DNA from: Chloroflexota bacterium
Lineage (GTDB): Bacteria; Chloroflexota; Limnocylindria; Limnocylindrales; CSP1-4
Reading direction: 5' to 3'
Length of the DNA stretch: 11,246 nt
Assembly (NCBI GenBank): GCA_021789355.1
Contig: JAJYJR010000128.1
Location: forward strand, 1 to 11,246
In this document: piece by piece, positions 7,076 to 11,246 of the stretch
Numbering within the stretch: position 1 is the first letter of the stretch
Layout: each line of letters starts with the position of its first letter
The notes under the pieces: generated by a model
What the model was told of the DNA's origin: nothing
Database searches by the model: none
Seen by the model: only the letters and a program-made list of their open reading frames with translations
Translations under genes and position numbers: made by a program

Positions 7076-7272
7076 GGTGGCCCCGGCGCGCGGGCCGAGT
7101 CGGGCCGGAGTCCGACCAGCGCCAGACGCACGCTCTCCCGTGCGGTCTCGCCGATCCGCAGGCGCTCCCGGTCGAGCAGCCACAGCAGCGCCAGCCCTTC
7201 GAGTTGCCCCGCCAGGGCAGACCACCAGAACGTCCGGATCGACGGTCCGGAACTCACCTGCTTCGACCCCAT
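7072..7272 (-). pseudogene. TetR-type C-terminal remnant (66 codons), possibly a small translated protein
   Basis: This short frame starts at an ATG 8 nt after the DUF2171-like stop and ends in ATGA with the ATPase start. Residues about 13-53, including TFWWSALAGQLEGLALLWLL, then DRERLRIGETARESVRLALVGL, look like the last two helices of a TetR regulator, where dimerisation and a W-L-L-D turn are common. No TetR helix-turn-helix was found in any frame upstream. Third codon positions are mostly G or C, as in true genes, so the frame is still under coding constraint or was lost recently. TetR-ATPase-permease is a frequent gene order, so I infer that a tetR gene was truncated when the merR and DUF2171-like genes came to precede it. 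A bona fide small helical protein is the alternative. Confidence 0.5.
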
Positions 7273-7280
7273 CCGGCCGC

Positions 7281-7559
7281 TCACTTCGAGAATCCGGGAT
7301 GCAGGCCCGGCAGGGTGCCCCCCACCGGATCCGGTGGCACGAGCCATCCCCTGCGGTCGAGCTCGTCGATCCGGCAGTCAAGCACTACCTCGCGTCCGTC
7401 ACCGAGAACCCCGGCGATCGCGGTCAGCGGGACGTAGTAGACGGGCGAGAAGGGACCGCGGCCGCGCACGCGGAGCAGCGTGATGCCAGCCCCCTCCACG
7501 GTGCCGATGAAGGCCCCGCGTGATCCGTACACCCAGCTGCCGCGCCTGATCTCCTCCAT
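7281..7559 (-). CDS. PRC-barrel / DUF2171-like protein
   Basis: 92 residues from the ATG at 7559, which abuts the merR stop (TAGATG). The layout MEEIRRGSWVYGSRGAFIGTV, then TLLRVRG, then YYVPLTAI (41-48), VVLDCRID and GWLVPPDP (71-78) follows the five-strand barrel of PRC/DUF2171 proteins: a G-x-x-V-Y-x-S-x-G-x-x-I-G-T-V opening, a Y-Y-V-P strand and a closing G-W. These domains act as small binding or adaptor modules in RNA processing, photosynthesis and stress proteins; no enzyme activity is expected. The position inside a regulator-exporter operon suggests an accessory role, but nothing shows it. Translation is probably coupled to merR. Confidence 0.7.
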   Translation of the reverse strand: MEEIRRGSWVYGSRGAFIGTVEGAGITLLRVRGRGPFSPVYYVPLTAIAGVLGDGREVVLDCRIDELDRRGWLVPPDPVGGTLPGLHPGFSK

Positions 7560-7889
7560 CTACCGCCCCCGGTCCTGCGGCGCCGATGCCGCGCCGTCTG
7601 CCGCCGCCTGCGAGCGTGGGCCGCCGGGTGCCGCCCGGTCGCAGACGCGCCCGGTCCCGGAGATCTCCGGGTGCGCCAGGAGGGCGTCGAGTGCCGCGAG
7701 CTGTTCGGCCGGGTTCTTGCCGAGGCGGTGGAGAGCCACGGCGAGCCGCAGTCGCGCGGCGTCCCGCTCGTCGTACTCGAGGCGTCCGTCCGGCTGCAGG
7801 TGCGGCGCGGGGAGCGTGCCCGAGCGGCGGTAGAACCGCACCACTGATGGCGTCACGCCCGCCGAGCGGGCCAGTTCGAAGATGTTCAT
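7560..7889 (-). CDS. Short MerR-family transcriptional regulator
   Basis: 109 residues from the ATG at 7889, with GGAG (7898-7901) 8 nt upstream. The N-terminal part is a clear MerR winged helix: FELARSAGVTPSVVRFYRRSG (4-24), with helix-turn-helix then R-F-Y-R-R, a wing around PDGRLEYDERDAARLRL, and ALHRLGKNPAEQL, which continues into the dimerisation helix. The remaining ~35 residues are low-complexity and contain no effector domain; the protein is at the small end for the family (typically 120-270). It heads the operon with the DUF2171-like gene and the ABC exporter, and so is the likely local regulator. It starts about 60 nt downstream of the predicted promoter. The usual 19-20-bp MerR spacer is not seen there; the spacer is 17 bp. 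Confidence 0.85.
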   Translation of the reverse strand: MNIFELARSAGVTPSVVRFYRRSGTLPAPHLQPDGRLEYDERDAARLRLAVALHRLGKNPAEQLAALDALLAHPEISGTGRVCDRAAPGGPRSQAAADGAASAPQDRGR

Positions 7890-7955
7890 GCGTTCGGCTC
7901 CGCGATGAGAGGAGCGGGTCGGTGCCTCCGGCCGTGTTCCGCGATCTCGTCGTCG

Positions 7956-7984
7956 ATCATATAGCGCTAGTTGCCATGTGGCAA
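7956..7984 (-). promoter_or_regulatory. Sigma70-type promoter of the merR-ABC operon
   Basis: On the minus strand TTGCCA (7984-7979) and TATGAT (7961-7956) are separated by exactly 17 nt; each box matches the consensus at five of six bases. Transcription would begin near 7949, leaving a leader of about 60 nt before the merR ATG. The boxes are among the few AT-rich words in this GC-rich window, which adds weight. A 16-bp inverted repeat covers the -35 box, and TAGCGCTA (7962-7969) abuts the -10 box. Confidence 0.7.
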
Positions 7985-7985
7985 C
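7970..7985. promoter_or_regulatory. Candidate operator: perfect 16-bp inverted repeat
   Basis: GTTGCCATGTGGCAAC has perfect 7-bp arms around TG. It overlaps the -35 hexamer and part of the spacer of the merR operon promoter, and lies in the divergent merR-marR region. A protein bound here would block RNA polymerase at the minus-strand promoter. MarR dimers commonly bind TTGC-n-GCAA-type palindromes of this length, so the divergent MarR protein is the first candidate; MerR autoregulation is the second. Confidence 0.6.
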
Positions 7986-8077
7986 GAGCCGTATCGAGGG
8001 GGGCGGCCGGCCTGCGCAACCCGCCGGCGACCCGTGCGGCCGCCCTCCAGGGAGTGGCAGACGATGCGCGAACGGGG

Positions 8078-8083
8078 TATGGT
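8078..8083 (+). promoter_or_regulatory. Possible -10 element for marR
   Basis: TATGGT lies 40 nt before the marR start and would give a leader of about 35 nt. The sequence 17 bp upstream (TGGCAG) matches the -35 consensus poorly, so this is only a suggestion. Confidence 0.25.
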
Positions 8084-8123
8084 CCGGCGACGGCTCCCCG
8101 GCCCGCACAGAGGAGAGTTGCGG

Positions 8124-8561
8124 ATGGCACCCGTGACGGTACCTTCGTACCTGGACGCCATCGAGCGCATCACCTTCGCCTCGGTCGCACTCACCACCCG
8201 GGTGCTCGACGAAGTGGCGGGCGCCGATCTCACCATGCTGGGCTGGCGGGTCCTGGTCATCGTCGGCCAGGCTTCCGGTGGGCTGCGGCTGGGCGAGCTC
8301 GCGGACCGGCTCCGGATCTCCCGTCCGTCGGCCACCAAGGCGGTGCAGCGGCTGCGGCGTCGCGGGCTGGTCGAGACCGCTCGCGACCACGCCGATGCAC
8401 GCGGGCGCCGCCTGCGACTGACCCTGGATGGAATCCAGCTGCGTGAGACGGTGCTTGCCCGGCGGCGCCAGCTGCTGGTCGAGACGATCGGCAAAGAGAT
8501 GCCCGGGGACTTCGAGGCGGGGATCCGACTGGTGGCCGATCGCCTCGACCGCTGGACGTAG
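8124..8561 (+). CDS. MarR-family transcriptional regulator
   Basis: 145 residues from the ATG at 8124, with AGGAG (8111-8115) at 8-nt spacing; the frame is open further upstream, but that part overlaps the promoter region. The fold runs: dimerisation helix DAIERITFASVALTTRVLDEV (11-31), LTMLGWRVLVIVG (36-48), helix-turn-helix LRLGELADRLRISRPSATKAVQRL (54-77) and the wing GLVETARDHADARGRRLRLTLDG (81-103), which holds the usual D-x-R-G-R-R core. A C-terminal helix pair closes the dimer interface. It is divergent from the merR-exporter operon, and MarR proteins often repress such neighbours and respond to phenolics or oxidants. The ligand is unknown. No cysteine is present, so thiol-based sensing is unlikely. 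Confidence 0.9.
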   Translation: MAPVTVPSYLDAIERITFASVALTTRVLDEVAGADLTMLGWRVLVIVGQASGGLRLGELADRLRISRPSATKAVQRLRRRGLVETARDHADARGRRLRLTLDGIQLRETVLARRRQLLVETIGKEMPGDFEAGIRLVADRLDRWT

Positions 8562-8580
8562 CCGGGCGGCGCCGCATCAC

Positions 8581-8614
8581 CGGCCCGACAGGGGCGACGG
8601 CCCGACAGGCGCGA
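8581..8614. repeat. Two tandem 17-bp units after marR
   Basis: CGGCCCGACAGGGGCGA (8581-8597) is followed at once by the same 17 bases with one G-to-C change (8598-8614). It lies in the marR-arsR intergenic space and flanks a small hairpin, CAGGCGC/GCGCCTG (8606-8627, 8-nt loop), that could serve as a weak marR terminator although it has no U tract. Confidence 0.7.
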
Positions 8615-8679
8615 ACCCCTGCGCCTGCCGCTGCTGCGGCACCACGGCGCGCCGCTGGCCGGAGCCAACCGAGCCAGGT

Positions 8680-8699
8680 ACTTGCGCATTTGCGCAAGT
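8680..8699. promoter_or_regulatory. Candidate ArsR operator: perfect 20-bp palindrome
   Basis: ACTTGCGCATTTGCGCAAGT has perfect 9-bp arms around TT and ends 18 nt before the arsR start codon. It is the expected place for autoregulation by the encoded ArsR dimer. No strong -10/-35 pair was seen beside it, although TTGCGC inside the palindrome could act as a weak -35 box. Confidence 0.65.
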
Positions 8700-8717
8700 T
8701 GTGAGAGGATACCGGCG

Positions 8718-9014
8718 ATGAACACGCCGACGCTATCGGCCGACCAGGACCTGCAGCGGTACACCGCCGTCATGCGGGCGCTGGCCGACGCCAAGCGGCT
8801 GTGTGTTCTCGAGGTGCTCGCGGCCGGCGAGCGCTCGGTCTCGGAGCTGTCGCACGAGATCGGGTGCCAGGTTCCGAACATGAGCCAGCATCTCGCGGTC
8901 CTTCGCAGCGCGGGCCTGGTGTCCACGCGGCGTCAGGGCAACACCGTGTACTACCGCCTCACGGACCCGCGGGTCCTGGACGCGTACCGGCTCATCCAGA
9001 CGTTCGCCCGCTGA
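8718..9014 (+). CDS. ArsR-family (winged-helix) repressor
   Basis: 98 residues from the ATG at 8718; AGAGG lies 9-10 nt upstream. The protein is a minimal ArsR/SmtB fold: MRALADAKRLCVLEVL (19-34), recognition module SVSELSHEIGCQVPNMSQHLAVLRSAGLV (40-68) and wing STRRQGNTVYYRLTDPRV (69-86). The arsenic-site C-V-C of classical ArsR is missing; only Cys29 and Cys50 are present, one in the helix before and one inside the helix-turn-helix. They could form a thiol switch, but they do not occupy the usual ArsR, SmtB or BigR/SqrR arrangement as far as I can judge. A thioredoxin gene follows after 74 bp on the same strand, which favours a redox or sulfur-related signal. The 20-bp palindrome upstream should be its own operator. 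Confidence 0.9.
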   Translation: MNTPTLSADQDLQRYTAVMRALADAKRLCVLEVLAAGERSVSELSHEIGCQVPNMSQHLAVLRSAGLVSTRRQGNTVYYRLTDPRVLDAYRLIQTFAR

Positions 9015-9053
9015 GGGCACGATTGCCCCGGCCGGGCAGGTCGGGCGTGGAGA

Positions 9054-9068
9054 CCCCGCTGGGCGGGG
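9054..9068 (+). other. GC hairpin in the arsR-trx gap
   Basis: CCCCGC-TGG-GCGGGG is a perfect 6-bp stem with a 3-nt loop, 20 nt ahead of the thioredoxin start. There is no U tract after it. It may stabilise or partly attenuate the downstream message, or be chance in GC-rich sequence. Confidence 0.25.
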
Positions 9069-9088
9069 GGAAAGGATCCATCGAGGTC

Positions 9089-9436
9089 ATGTCCAACATC
9101 AAGGCAGTCACCGACGCGGACTTCGAGCAGGCCGTGCTGCACAACGACAAGCCGGTCCTGGTCGACTTCTGGGCGGCATGGTGCGGCCCCTGCAAGCTGG
9201 TCGCGCCGGAGATCGAGAAGCTGGCCGCCAAGTACGGAGACGCCGTCGACTTCGTGAAGCTCGACGTGGACGCCAACCCCATGATCTCGCAGACGTTCGG
9301 GATCATGAGCATCCCGACGATCGCGTTCTTCCGGCCGGGCGAGAGCCCGGTGGGCGTGGTCGGCTTCCGGCCCGCCGATCAGCTGGAGCAGGCGTTCAAC
9401 CTCGCGCAGTACGCGGTCGCCAACCAGCCTTCCTGA
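9089..9436 (+). CDS. trxA: Thioredoxin
   Basis: 115 residues from the ATG at 9089. The active site WCGPC is at 31-35, preceded by KPVLVDFWAA, and the cis-proline Pro76 lies in MSIPTIAFF. KLDVDANP (57-64) is the standard third strand and loop. Length and layout are those of a normal single-domain cytoplasmic thioredoxin (usually 105-110 residues), with a slightly long C-terminus, QYAVANQPS. It reduces protein disulfides with electrons from thioredoxin reductase, which is not in this window. The start is the family's usual one; the ribosome site is poor (AAAGG 13 nt away or GAGG 2 nt away). It lies 74 bp after arsR and ahead of a good terminator, so arsR-trxA is probably a two-gene unit. Confidence 0.95.
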   Translation: MSNIKAVTDADFEQAVLHNDKPVLVDFWAAWCGPCKLVAPEIEKLAAKYGDAVDFVKLDVDANPMISQTFGIMSIPTIAFFRPGESPVGVVGFRPADQLEQAFNLAQYAVANQPS

Positions 9437-9454
9437 TCACTCCCTCCAGCCCCG

Positions 9455-9486
9455 AACGGCCCGGCTCCCACGGAACCGGGCCGTTT
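9455..9486 (+). terminator. Intrinsic terminator after thioredoxin
   Basis: AACGGCCCGG (9455-9464) and CCGGGCCGTT (9476-9485) form a perfect 10-bp stem with an 11-nt loop, 18 nt past the thioredoxin stop, followed by T and a short T-containing stretch (TCGATTCG). The U tract is short but the stem is the strongest in the window. Confidence 0.75.
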
Positions 9487-9609
9487 CGATTCGAGCCGGG
9501 CGCTCGCCTTCAATCGCGGGGCGGGTCGCCGGAGAGCGTACCCTGATGCGACCCCGGCGTTCGCCGCGACGTTACCGCGCCGGCGCCGGCTCGCTAGCAG
9601 GCGTGCGCG

Positions 9610-10473
9610 ATGGCTCGAGTTACGGCGGTCCCGTCGTCCGACCACGTGGTCACCCTCTGCCACGGCCGGTCTCTCGCCTGCGCAGAGTGGGGCGACCCGG
9701 CCGGACGGCCGGTGGTCCTCTTCCTCGGCACGCCGGGCTCACGGCTCCTGTGCCCCGACGCAGACGCGACCGAGTCACTTGGCGTCAGGCTGATCACCCT
9801 CGATCGACCCGGGTATGGCCGCTCGGACCCTGATCCGGACTTCTCGCTGCTCTCCTGGGCGGATGACTACGCAGAGCTCCACGGCCTGCTCGGCCTGCCG
9901 CCGTGTCCGGTCGTCGGCTGGTCGGGGGGCGGCCCGTACGCCCTCGCCTGCGCCGTCCGCGCCCCGGCGCTCGTCACCTCCCTCGGCCTGGCGGCCGGCA
10001 TGGGACCGCTCGATGAGATCCCCATCGGGTGGAGCGAGGAGGAACGATCCCTCGCCGAGCTTCTCCGCCGTGATCGCGGCGCCGGCGTCGAGGGGATCAC
10101 GAGGAGCCTCCAGTGGTACGCCGACGATCCCGCTTCCGTCTTCGTCAAGAGATGGGACGGACCGGACGAGGCGCTCCTGGCGCAGCCGAACGTGCGCGAG
10201 GTGTGTATCGAGTGGACGCGGGAGGGTGCCCGCCAGGGCTCGATCGGGTTCGTCGCCGACGTGATCGCCAACTTCGACCCGTGGGGCTTCTCTGTGGCGA
10301 ACGTCACCCAGGATGTCGCCGTGTGGGTGGGCGAAGCCGATGCCCCGTGGGCCCACGCGACGGCGGCCTACTTCGCCGCCACCATCCCGCGAGCGACGCT
10401 CGTGACGTACCAGGGCACAGGGCACCTGCTGGCGATCCCGCATTGGGCCGAGATGCTGACCTGGCTCCACTGA
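9610..10473 (+). CDS. Alpha/beta hydrolase
   Basis: 287 residues from the ATG at 9610. The fold is canonical: oxyanion loop FLGTPGSR (38-45), strand LITLDRPGYGRSDP (61-74), nucleophile elbow GWSGGG with Ser105 (103-108), acid Asp244 in VGEADAPW, and His272 in GTGHLLAIP. The GTPGSR loop and D-R-P-G-Y-G-x-S run are typical of the epoxide hydrolase/haloperoxidase-like esterase group. Residues about 130-225 form the lid, with several Trp residues near 141, 169 and 182. It has no signal peptide, so it is cytoplasmic, and its substrate is unknown. It follows the thioredoxin terminator by about 120 bp and should have its own promoter; none was clear. The ribosome site is weak. Its 3' end converges with the DinB-like gene across 38 bp. 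Confidence 0.9.
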   Translation: MARVTAVPSSDHVVTLCHGRSLACAEWGDPAGRPVVLFLGTPGSRLLCPDADATESLGVRLITLDRPGYGRSDPDPDFSLLSWADDYAELHGLLGLPPCPVVGWSGGGPYALACAVRAPALVTSLGLAAGMGPLDEIPIGWSEEERSLAELLRRDRGAGVEGITRSLQWYADDPASVFVKRWDGPDEALLAQPNVREVCIEWTREGARQGSIGFVADVIANFDPWGFSVANVTQDVAVWVGEADAPWAHATAAYFAATIPRATLVTYQGTGHLLAIPHWAEMLTWLH

Positions 10474-10511
10474 TCGAACGCCGCGCCCCGGGAGCCATCA
10501 GTCGCAGGCCT

Positions 10512-11003
10512 TCAGCCGGGGGCATCCGCCAGAATGGCCTCCAGCTCGGCCTGGTGCTCCGGATAGTGGTCGAGCGTCTGGTTCATGAAGAACTGCAGCC
10601 GCTGCGGGTTCTTCACCCACCGCGTCTCGGGCACCACCGTGAGGTAGCCCCGCAGCTCGCCCGGGACCGTCGCCAGGCGGCGGCGCACCTCCTCGAGCGG
10701 GAGCGCGCGCCACTCCTCGCGTATGCCGTCGTTGATCGCGTCACCGCCGGAGGCGTCCCACTCGGCGTTGGTCCTCGCGATGGTGGGGCTCTCGTCACCG
10801 AGCGCCAGCTCGCGCGCGACCTGCAGGGCGACCTGCTGCCAGGCGACGAGATGGGCCACCAGGTCGCGCCCGGACCATCCATGACAGGGGCCATCGTCCG
10901 GCATGGGGCGCTCCAGGGCGGCATCCGGGAGTCCGCCGAGGGCTTCGAACGGCGCCCATGCCTCCCGTTCGTCCTCCAGGAACGACAGCGCGTCCACGTA
11001 CAT
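10512..11003 (-). CDS. DinB/ClbS-like four-helix bundle protein
   Basis: 163 residues from the ATG at 11003. A purine-rich GGAGGAGGGG (11007-11016) gives a strong ribosome site at about 5-nt spacing, which settles the start against the longer open frame. GWSGRDLVAHLVAWQ (42-56) is the hallmark helix of the DinB/maleylpyruvate-isomerase/ClbS superfamily. The metal ligands would be His51 and the HxxxH pair His146/His150 in DHYPEHQ. The Asn-Ala of RTNAEW and the Trp pattern resemble ClbS/DfsB proteins, while a mycothiol-type isomerase N-terminal domain is the main alternative. Members bind a metal and act as thiol transferases or as small hydrolases; the substrate here is unknown. A 10-bp tandem repeat lies 28-78 nt upstream of the start codon. 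Confidence 0.75.
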   Translation of the reverse strand: MYVDALSFLEDEREAWAPFEALGGLPDAALERPMPDDGPCHGWSGRDLVAHLVAWQQVALQVARELALGDESPTIARTNAEWDASGGDAINDGIREEWRALPLEEVRRRLATVPGELRGYLTVVPETRWVKNPQRLQFFMNQTLDHYPEHQAELEAILADAPG

Positions 11004-11030
11004 GGTCCCCTCCTCCATCATGCCCGGCGC

Positions 11031-11081
11031 TCGACCCGGGCTGACCCGGGCTGACCCCGGGCTGACCCGGGCTGACCCGCG
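11031..11081. repeat. Five 10-bp tandem units upstream of the DinB-like gene
   Basis: The unit CTGACCCGGG repeats from 11031 to 11081 as TCGACCCGGG, CTGACCCGGG, CTGACCCCGGG (one extra C), CTGACCCGGG and CTGACCCGCG. Each full unit contains the palindrome CCCGGG. It lies between the stop of the partial gene at 11099 and the DinB-like start, so it is in the leader or promoter region. Copy number may vary by slippage. Confidence 0.9.
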
Positions 11082-11098
11082 CAGCCTCGGCGCAGGCC

Positions 11099-11246
11099 TC
11101 AGTGCGTCAGGCGCCCGGGCGCGCCCTCGGCTGCGTACCGCGCCGCGGCGGCAAACCAGCTCGCCGCGCGATCCAGCGCGAAGCGATCGAGCTCGGATGG
11201 CGCCAGCTCCACCCATCCGGCGCCGAGGTCCGACGCGCGCACGTCC
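11099..11246 (-). CDS. C-terminal 48 residues of an unidentified protein
   Basis: Only the end of this gene is in the window; its start lies beyond 11246. The readable part runs DVRASDLGAGWVELAPSELD, then RFALDRAASWFAAAARYAAE, then GAPGRLTH and TGA. A Glu/Leu-rich segment followed by an Ala-rich amphipathic helix can be seen; it carries no recognisable motif and I do not assign a family. Third positions are rich in G and C as in the neighbouring genes. It is on the same strand as the DinB-like gene, 95 bp upstream of it, with the 10-bp repeat in between. Confidence 0.6.
   Translation of the reverse strand, partial: DVRASDLGAGWVELAPSELDRFALDRAASWFAAAARYAAEGAPGRLTH

Noticed and set aside
6230..7483. 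Long plus-strand open frame antisense to the ABC ATPase
   Set aside because: It mirrors the ATPase on the opposite strand; the ATPase has all ABC motifs. Long antisense frames are expected at this GC content.
8718..9014. Arsenic-resistance function for the ArsR protein
   Set aside because: The C-V-C arsenic site is absent and no arsenate reductase or arsenite pump gene is nearby.
9487..9609. Promoter or small gene before the alpha/beta hydrolase
   Set aside because: Small inverted repeats such as CGGCGTTCGCCG occur, but no -10/-35 pair or coding frame stands out.
11099..11216. N-terminal extension of the DinB-like protein into the 10-bp repeat and beyond
   Set aside because: The strong ribosome site GGAGGAGGGG fixes the start at 11003, and the extension is low-complexity and overlaps another gene's end.

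Overview
The window is GC-rich, at roughly 70% by eye, and reads as ordinary bacterial chromosome. Genes are short, tightly packed, often overlap by a few bases and favour G or C at the third codon position. No rRNA, tRNA, insertion sequence, phage gene or CRISPR array was found. Three traits suggest a soil or freshwater Chloroflexota (Limnocylindria-like) or, less likely, an actinobacterium: an apparent F420-type (deazaflavin) reductase domain, Ser/Thr/Pro-rich tails built on TPSPTP, and an ATPase-permease ABC pair next to regulators. This placement is inference only.

Positions 1-5020 are all on the minus strand. Reading in the direction of transcription, they hold a DUF389 membrane protein whose C-terminal tail is encoded by a 24/48-bp tandem repeat, an SRPBCC protein, an overlapping protein that looks like a bacterial eRF1/Vms1-type (baeRF) release-factor homologue, a fusion of a deazaflavin-dependent nitroreductase-type domain with a SAM methyltransferase, and a polysaccharide deacetylase lipoprotein cut by the left edge. 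A 325-bp stretch without a convincing gene (5027-5351) separates this block from the next.

Positions 5352-7889 form one compact minus-strand operon: a short MerR-type regulator, a PRC-barrel/DUF2171-like protein, a 66-codon frame that looks like the C-terminal end of a TetR regulator, an ABC ATPase and an ABC-2 permease. Junctions are TAGATG, 8 nt, ATGA and ATGA. A strong sigma70-type promoter (TTGCCA-17-TATGAT) precedes it, and a perfect 16-bp inverted repeat covers its -35 box. A MarR-family gene is divergent from this operon.

Positions 8124-10473 are on the plus strand: marR, an ArsR regulator preceded by a perfect 20-bp palindrome, a thioredoxin followed by a good intrinsic terminator, and an alpha/beta hydrolase. 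From 10512 to the right edge genes are again on the minus strand: a DinB/ClbS-like four-helix protein with a 10-bp tandem repeat upstream of its start, and the last 48 codons of an unidentified gene.

Nothing amounts to a clearly new system. The most unusual points are the reductase-methyltransferase fusion, the release-factor-like protein with TGQ at the GGQ position, the regulator remnant inside the ABC operon, and the two regulator-linked palindromes.
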